NCBI GenBank assembly: GCA_044866695.1
Contig: JBIOUF010000013.1
Coordinates: 1 to 27,753 of the forward strand
Direction of reading: 5' to 3'
Source of the DNA: JBIOUF01 sp044866695
GTDB taxonomy: Bacteria > Actinomycetota > Actinomycetes > Propionibacteriales > Nocardioidaceae
Length of the DNA stretch: 27,753 bases
Shown here: piece after piece, positions 21,867-27,753 of the stretch
Layout of the letters: each line of letters starts with the position of its first letter
Numbering within the stretch: position 1 is the stretch's first letter
Translations under genes and position numbers: made by a program
Notes under the pieces: model-generated
The model's input: the letters and a program-made list of their open reading frames with translations, nothing else
Database searches by the model: none
What the model was told of the DNA's origin: nothing

Positions 21867-21976
21867 CACCAAGATCCACGGCTCGACGCACCAGGATTGA
21901 CGGCTCGACGCACCAGGATTGACGGCTCGACGCACCAGGATTGACGGCTCGACGCACCAAGATTGACGGCTCGGCA
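21867..21976. repeat. 22-bp repeat array, cluster C (5 units)
   Basis: Five units begin at 21867, 21889, 21911, 21933 and 21955; the type sequence is CACCAGGATTGACGGCTCGA plus CG. The three middle units are identical and the outer two diverge. On the minus strand the array starts exactly at the base after the stop codon of the TPP enzyme gene (21977-21979). It is inverted relative to cluster B, 24 bp away, so the two can fold onto each other. Confidence 0.92.
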
Positions 21977-23677
21977 TCACACGCCGTAGGTCCCGCGGGG
22001 GTAGGTCGCGGTGACGTCGGTGATCACGTTGACCAGGTACGGCGCGCCGGAGGCGAAGGCCCGGTCGAGCGCGGGGCCGACCTGCTCGGGGTCGGTGACC
22101 ATCTCGCCCGCGCCGCCCAGGGCGGACACCACCTGGTCGTAGCGGGTGCGCGGCGCGAGGTCGGCCACGACGTCGTAGCCGTACACCATCTGCATGGGCC
22201 CCTTCTCCAGCGCCCAGGCGGAGTTGTTGCCCATCACCATGACCACGGGCAGCCGGTGGCGTACCAGGGTGTCGACGTCCATCAGCGACATCCCCGCGGC
22301 GCCGTCGCCGAGCAGGAGCACCACCTGGGCGGCCGGACGGGCCAGCCGGGCACCGATCGCGGCGCCGAGCCCGGCGCCCAGACAGCCGTACGGACCCGGG
22401 TCCAGCCAGCAGCCGGGCCGGGCCGGCTCGACCAGCTTGCCGGCGAAGGACACGAAGTCGCCGCCGTCCCCGACCACCACCGCGTCGTCGGCGAGGCGAG
22501 GGACCAGCTCGCCGTAGATCCGGGCCGGGTGCACCGGGTCCGCGGTCGCGGCCAGCAGCGCGGTGTCGCGATGGTTGGCCGCCGCCACCGCGTCGGTCAG
22601 CGTGGCCGCCCACGAGGTCCAGTCCGGCCGGCGAGGCAGCGCCTGCAGCCCGGCCAGGATGCCGTCGAGCATCGTGGTGAGGTCGCCGGACGCCGAGCCG
22701 GCCAGCTCCGCATGCCGGGCGAGCGCCGACGCCGAGTCCGCGAGGTGCACCACGTCGGCCGGCGGCGCGCCGTCCTTCCCGCCGAAGACGCCGTAGCCGA
22801 GCCGGAAGTCCAGCGGGGTGCCCACCACGACGACCAGGTCGGCGGTGCCGAGCGCCGTCCCGCGCGCCTTGGTCACCAGCAGCCGATGACCACGGGGTAC
22901 GACGCCGCGCCCCATGCCGTTGGTCACCGCGGGGATGCCCGTCTCGTCCACCAGCCGCAGGGCGGCCTGCTCGGCCCCGTCCGCCCAGACGTCGCCACCC
23001 AGCACCAGCACCGGTCGCCGGGCCGCTCCCAGCCGGGCGGCCACGGCGGCGACCGCGTCCGGATCCGGGTCGAGCGGGGCGGGCGCGACGAAGGCCGGCC
23101 GGGACACCGTCGTGGTGGCGTAGAAAGCGTCCAGCGGGATGTCCAGGAAGGCCGGCCCGCGGTGCGGGGACCGCGCCGCGGTGAACGCCTCGTCGACGGC
23201 GGTGGCCACCTGGGCCGGGTCGTGCACCGTGCGGGCCAGCTTCGTCACCGGCTCCAGCAACGGCACGTGGTCGAGCTCTTGCAGGCTGCCCTGACCCCAC
23301 CGGTTGTCCGGTGCCCGACCGCCGACGACGACCAGGGGGGCCCCGCTGAAGCCGGCCTGGGTCACCGCGCTGACGCCGTTCGTCACGCCGGGCCCCGCGG
23401 TGAGCGCGGCCAGGCCGGGCACCCGGGTGAGCTTGCCGACGGCCTCGGCGGCGAAGACGGCGGTCTGCTCGTGCCGGACGTCGAGCAGCCGCATCGGCGG
23501 CTCGGCGTGCACGGCGGCGTCGTACAGCGGGAAGACGTGGGCGCCGGAGAGCGTGAACATCGTGTCCACCCCGTGCGCGGCGGCCACCGCCACGGCGTGG
23601 GCGCCGCTGTGCGCCTCGACGGGCTCGGTGCCCGGGGACGGGCCGGTGGCGGGGGTGGTCGCGGCGACGTGGGCCAT
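21977..23677 (-). CDS. IlvG-like thiamine pyrophosphate enzyme (acetolactate synthase family)
   Basis: A 566-residue TPP enzyme with the full three-domain layout. The N-terminal Pyr domain carries the activating Glu70 in DVRHEQTAVFAAEAVGK and GPGVTNGVSA. A central domain (about 205-340) follows. The C-terminal PP domain has the cofactor motif GDG at 457-459 and NN at 484-485 (LLLGDGAAGMS, VMGNNSAWALEKGP). It is closest in memory to M. tuberculosis IlvG (Rv1820), an acetolactate synthase-like protein that may not be the main biosynthetic enzyme; no regulatory subunit gene or ilv operon is adjacent. The start is ATG 23677, with TAGGTT 7 nt upstream, giving a leaderless mRNA. An in-frame GTG at 23695 would lie upstream of that box. 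Confidence 0.85.
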   Translation of the reverse strand: MAHVAATTPATGPSPGTEPVEAHSGAHAVAVAAAHGVDTMFTLSGAHVFPLYDAAVHAEPPMRLLDVRHEQTAVFAAEAVGKLTRVPGLAALTAGPGVTNGVSAVTQAGFSGAPLVVVGGRAPDNRWGQGSLQELDHVPLLEPVTKLARTVHDPAQVATAVDEAFTAARSPHRGPAFLDIPLDAFYATTTVSRPAFVAPAPLDPDPDAVAAVAARLGAARRPVLVLGGDVWADGAEQAALRLVDETGIPAVTNGMGRGVVPRGHRLLVTKARGTALGTADLVVVVGTPLDFRLGYGVFGGKDGAPPADVVHLADSASALARHAELAGSASGDLTTMLDGILAGLQALPRRPDWTSWAATLTDAVAAANHRDTALLAATADPVHPARIYGELVPRLADDAVVVGDGGDFVSFAGKLVEPARPGCWLDPGPYGCLGAGLGAAIGARLARPAAQVVLLLGDGAAGMSLMDVDTLVRHRLPVVMVMGNNSAWALEKGPMQMVYGYDVVADLAPRTRYDQVVSALGGAGEMVTDPEQVGPALDRAFASGAPYLVNVITDVTATYPRGTYGV

Positions 23678-23684
23678 GACCGAC

Positions 23685-23736
23685 AACCTACCCACCGGTC
23701 ACCGGCCCGGGCCCGGGGTCGGGGGTCTCCTAGTGT
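23685..23736. promoter_or_regulatory. Divergent leaderless -10 boxes for the TPP enzyme gene and pdtaS
   Basis: The 66-bp gap holds TAGGTT on the minus strand (23685-23690) and TAGTGT on the plus strand (23731-23736), each exactly 7 nt from the respective start codon (ATG 23677, GTG 23744). This places both transcription starts at the start codons. Confidence 0.65.
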
Positions 23737-23743
23737 TGGCCCC

Positions 23744-25204
23744 GTGGCGTCGCTGACCGAGGTGGCCCGAGCGCACACGGACCTGTCCGAGGGCGACCTG
23801 GACTGGCTGCACCTGCTGCTCGCCGACTGGCAGGTCATCGCCGACCTGTCCTTCGCCGACCTGGTGCTGTGGCTGCCCGACCGGGGCGGTCAGGGGCTCT
23901 GGGCGGGTGCCCAGATGCGGCCGACCACGGGGCCCACGGCGTACGTCGACGACCTGGTCGGCTCCTTCGTGCCGCACGGCCGCCGGGTCCTGCTCGACCA
24001 GGCGCTGGACCAGGGGCGGGTCGCCCGCGAGGGCGACCCCGAGTGGCGCGACGACGTCCCGGTCCGGGTGGAGGCGATCCCGGTGCGGCGGGGCAGCAGG
24101 ATCCTCGCGGTCATCGGCCGCAACACCAACCTGCTCGGCGTCCGCACCCCGTCGCGGCTCGAGCTGGCCTACCTGCAGACCGCCACCGACCTGACCCAGA
24201 TGATCGCGCGCGGCCACTTCCCCTACCCGGGCCAGCGCTCCGACCACGCCGACTCGCCGCGGGTGGGGGACGGGTTCCTTCGCATCGACGCGCACGGCGT
24301 GGTCACCTACGCCAGCCCCAACGCGCTCTCGGTCTACCGGCGGCTGGGCCTGTCCGCCGACCTGACCGGGCTGAACCTGGCCGCCACCACGCGGCAGCTG
24401 GTCCCGGAGAGCCGCCGCCCGGACGAGGAGGACCTCAGTGCCGTCCTGGGCGGCCGGGCCCCCCGCGACGTCGAGGTCGGCAACGGCGAGACCATCGTGA
24501 TCGCCCGCTCCATCCCCCTGCGCCCGCACGGCAGCCGGATCGGGGCGCTGGTGCTCATGCGCGACGTGACCGACCTGCGCCGCCGCGACCGCGAGCTGGT
24601 CACCAAGGACGCCACGATCCGCGAGATCCACCACCGGGTGAAGAACAACCTGCAGACGGTCGCCGCCCTGCTGCGCCTGCAGGCTCGCCGGATCTCGGGC
24701 CAGGAAGGACGTGCCGCCCTGGACGAGGCGGTCCGCCGGGTCGGCGCGATCGCCCTGGTCCACGAGACGCTGTCCACCACCTTGGACGGGTTCGTCGACT
24801 TCGACGAGATCGCCGACCGGCTCCGGGTCATGGTCAGCGAGGTCAGCTCGGCCGGGACGGTGGTGACCACCGCGAAGCACGGCACGTTCGGGGTGGTCCC
24901 CGGGGACCGTGCCACGAGCCTGGCCATGGTGCTCACCGAGGTGCTGCAGAACGCCGTCGAGCACGGCATCGGCGACGGCCCGGGACGGGTCGACCTGGCG
25001 GCCGAGCGGTCGTCGGGGCGGCTGCGGGTCACCGTGACCGACGACGGGGCGGGGCTGCCGGAGGGGTTCGACCCGGCCGGGTCCACCGGCCTCGGCCTGT
25101 CCATCGTGCGCACCCTGGTGGAGTCCGAGCTCGACGGGCGGCTGGAGATCGGCGCGGCACCCGGCGGAGGGACTCGGGTCCTGGTCGACGTACCGCTGCC
25201 CTGA
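23744..25204 (+). CDS. pdtaS: PdtaS-like sensor histidine kinase (GAF-PAS-HisKA_2)
   Basis: A 486-residue cytosolic kinase with an N-terminal GAF-type domain (about 1-155), a PAS domain (about 175-280, FLRIDAHGVVTYASPNALSV) and a HisKA_2 region REIHHRVKNNLQTVAALLRL with phospho-accepting His296 or His297. A GHKL ATPase domain follows (N-box VLTEVLQNAVEHG, G1 TDDGAGLPEG, G2 STGLGLSIVRTL). This is the layout of M. tuberculosis PdtaS (Rv3220c), which phosphorylates the ANTAR regulator PdtaR; pdtaR is not in this window. GTG 23744 is leaderless (TAGTGT 7 nt before) and gives the expected N-terminus ASLTEVARAHTDLS. It converges with whiB1 across 43 bp, as in mycobacteria. Confidence 0.9.
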   Translation: MASLTEVARAHTDLSEGDLDWLHLLLADWQVIADLSFADLVLWLPDRGGQGLWAGAQMRPTTGPTAYVDDLVGSFVPHGRRVLLDQALDQGRVAREGDPEWRDDVPVRVEAIPVRRGSRILAVIGRNTNLLGVRTPSRLELAYLQTATDLTQMIARGHFPYPGQRSDHADSPRVGDGFLRIDAHGVVTYASPNALSVYRRLGLSADLTGLNLAATTRQLVPESRRPDEEDLSAVLGGRAPRDVEVGNGETIVIARSIPLRPHGSRIGALVLMRDVTDLRRRDRELVTKDATIREIHHRVKNNLQTVAALLRLQARRISGQEGRAALDEAVRRVGAIALVHETLSTTLDGFVDFDEIADRLRVMVSEVSSAGTVVTTAKHGTFGVVPGDRATSLAMVLTEVLQNAVEHGIGDGPGRVDLAAERSSGRLRVTVTDDGAGLPEGFDPAGSTGLGLSIVRTLVESELDGRLEIGAAPGGGTRVLVDVPLP

Positions 25205-25247
25205 CGCGACCTGCCCTGAACGGGCGCGCCGGCCGCGACCGCGGCGG

Positions 25248-25499
25248 TCAGGCGGTGCGCACCCGGGCGCGGGCGTTGCGCCGCTTCAGCGCGCGCCGCT
25301 CGTCCTCGCTCAGCCCACCCCACACACCGTGGTCCTGTCCGGCCTCCAGAGCCCAGGCCAGGCACTGCTCGCGCACCTCGCACCGACGGCACACCTGCTT
25401 GGCCTCCTCGATCTGGAGGATGGCCGGCCCGGTGTTGCCGATCGGGAAGAACAGCTCTGGGTCCTCGTCGAGGCACGCGGAGCGGTGGCGCCAGTCCAT
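25248..25499 (-). CDS. whiB1: WhiB1-type [4Fe-4S] transcriptional regulator
   Basis: An 83-residue WhiB protein that binds a [4Fe-4S] cluster through Cys9, Cys37, Cys40 and Cys46, the same numbering as M. tuberculosis WhiB1. It starts MDWRHRSACLDEDPELFFP and contains the G(V/I)WGG turn (DHGVWGGLSEDERRALKRRN) and a basic DNA-binding tail. WhiB1 is essential in M. tuberculosis, interacts with the primary sigma factor and is NO-sensitive (family knowledge). AAGGAG lies 10 nt upstream of the ATG, a rather long spacer. A CRP-like site about 80 bp upstream suggests cAMP control, as in mycobacteria. Confidence 0.95.
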   Translation of the reverse strand: MDWRHRSACLDEDPELFFPIGNTGPAILQIEEAKQVCRRCEVREQCLAWALEAGQDHGVWGGLSEDERRALKRRNARARVRTA

Positions 25500-25578
25500 T
25501 GGCGAGCGACTCCTTCTCTGGTCCTGCGCGGCCGGTGCGGGGCCGGTCACTGGTGCGTCGCCTCGCGCCAGCGCACGT

Positions 25579-25594
25579 TGTGAACGCTTTCACG
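25579..25594. promoter_or_regulatory. CRP/Cmr-like binding site upstream of whiB1
   Basis: TGTGA-ACGCTT-TCACG matches the CRP consensus TGTGA-N6-TCACA at 9 of 10 defined positions and has perfect GTGA/TCAC half-sites. It lies 80 bp upstream of the whiB1 start. The M. tuberculosis whiB1 promoter has a comparable CRP site (known), so the regulation appears conserved. Confidence 0.7.
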
Positions 25595-25808
25595 AGGCCC
25601 CGCCCGTTCCCGGCCGGACCAGGTGTGGGTCGGGGTTGGTCCCGGCTGGACGGCGGCTCGCCGTTGAGACACGCGGCAGCCGTTGACCGGTGACCTGGAT
25701 GATCGTGTCAAGTCTCCGGGCGGCAATCAACCCCCTCCGGCGGTCACTTTGGTCACAGGCATCACTCTCGCCCACGGCTGTGTCAAGGGCCGGGTGGCCC
25801 TGCCCGCG

Positions 25809-25814
25809 TAGCCT
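25809..25814 (+). promoter_or_regulatory. Leaderless -10 box of the small membrane protein gene
   Basis: TAGCCT ends 7 nt before GTG 25822, which decides that start over ATG 25816, only 1 nt downstream of the box. Confidence 0.5.
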
Positions 25815-25821
25815 GATGCCC

Positions 25822-26223
25822 GTGAACAGCCCCGGTCATGCGCCGGACCCGCCGCGTCCGGCGCCACCGCTGCCGCTGACCGTCGCGGCGGCGCTGGTCG
25901 CGCTCGAGGCCGTCGTGCTTGCGGTCTACGCCGGCGCCGTGGTGCCGACGCTCGAGGCGGACCGGCTGGCGATGGGCGCGACGACGGTGGTGTTCTTCTG
26001 GGCGTACGCCGGGTTCCTGGGCCTGTGCGCGTGGCGGCTGCTGGGGCTGCGCTCCTGGGCACGCGCCCCCGTCGTGCTGGCCCAGCTGATCCAGGTGATG
26101 GTCGGGGTGAGCTTCTGGGGCGGCGCCACCACGGCCGTGGGGGTGGCCCTGGTGGTGGTCGGCGTCCTGGCCCTGGTCGGGGTGTTCCATCCCGCGTCGA
26201 TCGCCGCCCTCGCGACCGACTGA
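25822..26223 (+). CDS. Small four-span membrane protein, unknown function
   Basis: A 133-residue protein with a Pro-rich N-terminal tail (residues 1-20, HAPDPPRPAPPLP) and four hydrophobic segments at about 20-43, 51-74, 78-101 and 104-125. The third contains the polar pair Gln-Leu-Ile-Gln. I do not recognise the family; similar small proteins are common in actinobacteria. GTG 25822 is chosen from the leaderless -10 spacing. It converges with sigF, with a 19-bp gap. Confidence 0.7.
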   Translation: MNSPGHAPDPPRPAPPLPLTVAAALVALEAVVLAVYAGAVVPTLEADRLAMGATTVVFFWAYAGFLGLCAWRLLGLRSWARAPVVLAQLIQVMVGVSFWGGATTAVGVALVVVGVLALVGVFHPASIAALATD

Positions 26224-26242
26224 CCGCGATGAACAGGGCGGG

Positions 26243-27055
26243 TCAGCCTGGGCCGGGGCCGCCCGCCGGTTCGGCGAGCTGGCGGCGGAGGTCCGCCAGG
26301 GTCCGGCTGAGCAGCCGAGACACGTGCATCTGGGAGATGCCGATGTCCTCGGCGATCTGCGACTGGGTCATCCCACGGAAGAAGCGCAGCCACAAGATCC
26401 GCTTCGAGCGCGGGTCCAGGGCGTCCAGCAGCGGCTTGACCGCCTCGCGGTCCTCCACGGTGGCCAGCGCCTCGTCGTAGTCCCCGATGCTCTCGATCAC
26501 CGTGGCCGCGCTGTCCTGGTTGCCGTCGGGGGCGTCCAGCGACAGCGTGCTGTAGGCGCCTGCGGACTCCAGCCCCTCCAGGACCTCCTCCTCGCTGGTC
26601 TCGAGGTGCTCGGCCAGCTCCGCGATGGTGGGCGACCGGCCCAGCCGCTGGGACAGCTCCGCCGTGGCCGAGGCGAGGCTGAGCTGGAGCTCCTGCAGCC
26701 GGCGCGGCACCCGGATCGCCCAGCCCCGGTCGCGGAAGTGCCGCTTCACCTCGCCGGCGATCGTCGGGGTGGCGTAGGTCGAGAACTCCACCCCGCGATC
26801 GGGGTCGAACCGGTCGATCGCCTTGATCAGCCCGATCGTGGCCACCTGCACCAGGTCGTCGTACGGCTCGCCGCGGTGGGCGAACCGGCGGGCCAGGTGC
26901 TCGGCGAGGGGGAGGTGCAGCCGGACCAGCTCGTCGCGGACCGCCTCGCGCTGCCCGGCCTCGGCGTTCCCCATCAGCGCGAACAGCTGGGCGCTGCGCG
27001 CACGTGTCTCGGTCAGGTCGGTCCGGGCCCCGGCCGATGCTCCGGGGACGCTCAC
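26243..27055 (-). CDS. sigF: SigB/SigF-family alternative sigma factor
   Basis: A 270-residue group 3 sigma factor with regions 2, 3 and 4 all present. Region 2 is about 45-115 (RLHLPLAEHLARRFAHRGEP, YDDLVQVATIGLIKAIDRFD), region 3 about 120-195 (RVPRRLQELQLSLASATAEL, SPTIAELAEHLE) and region 4 about 205-262 (GMTQSQIAEDIGISQMHVSR). These sigma factors drive general stress or stationary-phase genes. GTG 27055 overlaps the stop codon of the upstream anti-sigma gene (GTGA), the classical arrangement for translational coupling. It resembles the remnant at 6138-6380, probably a decayed paralogue. Confidence 0.93.
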   Translation of the reverse strand: MSVPGASAGARTDLTETRARSAQLFALMGNAEAGQREAVRDELVRLHLPLAEHLARRFAHRGEPYDDLVQVATIGLIKAIDRFDPDRGVEFSTYATPTIAGEVKRHFRDRGWAIRVPRRLQELQLSLASATAELSQRLGRSPTIAELAEHLETSEEEVLEGLESAGAYSTLSLDAPDGNQDSAATVIESIGDYDEALATVEDREAVKPLLDALDPRSKRILWLRFFRGMTQSQIAEDIGISQMHVSRLLSRTLADLRRQLAEPAGGPGPG

Positions 27056-27435
27056 GCGATGAGCTCCGCCTTCCGGCTGAGGGTCAGGCTGAGCCGGTCG
27101 TCGTGGAGGTCGGCGGCCACCGTGGAGGTCAGCGCGGTCAGCACCCGCCAGGCGAACCCGTTCACCGGAGGTGCGGTCGGCCGGTCGCTCTCGACGGTGA
27201 CGCGCACGGTGATGGTGGCGTCACCGAGCCATGCCTCGCAGCCCAGGTCCGAGCCGGTCCGGGCCTGGGGCAGCAGGATCGCGCAGGCCTCGTCCACGGC
27301 GATCCGGAGGTCCTCGATGTCGTCGAGGGTGAAGTCCATCCGCGCCGCCAGCGCGGCGGTCGCGGTGCGCAGCACCGACAGGTAGGAGGTGTCCGCCGGC
27401 AGCCGGAGGGAGACGTCGGAGGGGGCGCCGGTCAT
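27052..27435 (-). CDS. rsbW: UsfX/RsbW-like anti-sigma factor
   Basis: A 127-residue GHKL-fold protein directly upstream of and overlapping sigF, so almost certainly its anti-sigma factor. The helical segment DDIEDLRIAVDEACAILL and the later GFAWRVLTALTSTVAADL align with M. tuberculosis UsfX. The N-box asparagine of kinase-type RsbW/SpoIIAB (DEAxxNA) is absent here (DEACAIL), as is a clear DxGxG motif, so kinase activity on an anti-anti-sigma factor is doubtful; the same holds for UsfX as I recall its sequence. ATG 27435. A further minus-strand gene ends 79 bp upstream. Confidence 0.87.
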   Translation of the reverse strand: MTGAPSDVSLRLPADTSYLSVLRTATAALAARMDFTLDDIEDLRIAVDEACAILLPQARTGSDLGCEAWLGDATITVRVTVESDRPTAPPVNGFAWRVLTALTSTVAADLHDDRLSLTLSRKAELIA

Positions 27436-27514
27436 CGGGGCGCCGGAGTGGGGTGGCGGGGCGTCATGACGTCACGGGGAGCTGCCGCGGGCGGTCTCCA
27501 GGGCCGACGGGCGG

Positions 27515-27753
27515 TCAGGACGCCTGCTTGGTCTCGGCGAAGATCTGGGCGATCTCCTCGATCTTGGCCAGCAGCTGGTCGGCTGCGGCGGCGTCGGCGC
27601 TGCCCTTCGTGCCCGTGGCGCCGGCGAGCTTGGTCGCCTCGTTGAACAGCTGGTGCAGCTGCGGGTACTTCTCGAAGTGCGGCGGCTTGAAGTAGTCGGT
27701 CCACAGCACCCACAGGTGGTGCTTGACCAGCTCGGAGCGCTGCTCCTTGATCA
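27515..27753 (-). CDS. Hypothetical protein, 5' end outside window
   Basis: The frame is open to the window edge and gives the last 78 or so residues of a protein. They are IKEQRSELVKHHLWVLWTDY, then a short aromatic/proline segment (FKPPHFEKYPQLHQLF), an Ala/Gly-rich helix, and the end LLAKIEEIAQIFAETKQAS. Most of it looks helical, with no clear membrane span. I do not recognise the family. It lies 79 bp upstream of the anti-sigma gene in the same direction and could be in the same operon. The GTG at 27709 is probably internal. Confidence 0.6.
   Translation of the reverse strand, partial: IKEQRSELVKHHLWVLWTDYFKPPHFEKYPQLHQLFNEATKLAGATGTKGSADAAAADQLLAKIEEIAQIFAETKQAS

Larger units (their letters stand above)
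25500..25821. other. Divergent intergenic region, 322 bp, upstream of whiB1
   Basis: No gene is seen. The whiB1 side holds the Shine-Dalgarno and the CRP-like site at 25579-25594. Farther out, the minus strand has a TTGACA at 25706-25711 without a convincing -10 partner, and the plus strand has a GGTCAC direct repeat near 25742-25756. The far end carries the -10 box of the small membrane protein gene. The length and mixed composition suggest a more complex whiB1 promoter than a leaderless one. Confidence 0.5.

Noticed and set aside
21236..21976. 22-bp arrays as a CRISPR array
   Set aside because: The units are directly contiguous with no unique spacers, the unit is too short, and no cas genes are present.
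21941..25204. Very long plus-strand open frame (over 1,000 codons) running through the TPP enzyme gene into pdtaS
   Set aside because: Its first two thirds are the GC-rich antisense of the IlvG-like gene and read through non-coding repeats. Only the part from GTG 23744 has recognisable domains.
25816..25821. ATG 25816 as start of the small membrane protein
   Set aside because: It lies 1 nt behind the TAGCCT box with no RBS, while GTG 25822 has the same 7-nt spacing as other leaderless genes here.

Overview
The window is high-GC actinobacterial DNA. It carries mycothiol-type SigR/RsrA, WhiB1, the UsfX-like SigF pair, bL37, DosRS-like proteins, GAF-ANTAR and DUF445/DUF2231/DUF6328 membrane proteins. 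The gene content most resembles Nocardioidaceae or a neighbouring family (inference; no 16S is present). The order rsgA-aroA ... SRAP-hydrolase-sigR-rsrA-bL37 ... pdtaS-whiB1 parallels, from memory, Mycobacterium tuberculosis Rv3228 to Rv3219, so the core is an old conserved locus with lineage-specific insertions.

Layout. 1-6.4 kb: the end of cydC (cytochrome bd assembly exporter), a DosR-like response regulator facing tail to tail with a DosS-like GAF-GAF kinase that keeps the aligned heme-ligand histidine, a PNPOx-like flavin/PLP-fold protein, a DUF6328 membrane protein, a GAF-ANTAR antiterminator and a SigF-type region 3/4 remnant lying in the same frame behind its stop codon. 6.4-11.7 kb: yceI, a TagD-like cytidylyltransferase, a DUF445 protein, a CBS-pair protein, hisN and a DUF2231 protein. 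The gaps here contain repeats, palindromes and long hairpins. 11.7-14.7 kb: rsgA, aroA and a DoxX protein on the minus strand. 14.7-17.5 kb: a 937-residue ECF sigma factor fused to a zinc-finger anti-sigma domain, a membrane span, a Gly/Asn-rich stalk and an outer region with four cysteine pairs. 17.7-21.1 kb: a degenerate GGDEF protein, SRAP, an alpha/beta hydrolase and sigR-rsrA preceded by a SigR-type promoter. 21.1-23.7 kb: bL37, a FlK-like thioesterase and an ilvG-like TPP enzyme, with three arrays of a 22-bp repeat. 23.7-27.75 kb: pdtaS, whiB1 with a CRP-like site, a small membrane protein, sigF with its anti-sigma gene, and a gene cut by the window edge.

The genes read as a regulation and stress neighbourhood. 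It holds three intact sigma factors plus a remnant, two HxxxCxxC anti-sigma domains, two histidine kinases, an ANTAR protein and WhiB1, next to central housekeeping genes (aroA, hisN, rsgA). Many genes have a TAGnnT box 7-8 nt before the start codon, indicating leaderless transcription.

The most unusual items are the membrane-tethered sigma/anti-sigma fusion and the 22-bp repeat family. The repeats occur in both orientations, and two arrays begin exactly at the stop codon of a gene. No tRNA, rRNA, CRISPR array, insertion sequence or prophage was recognised.
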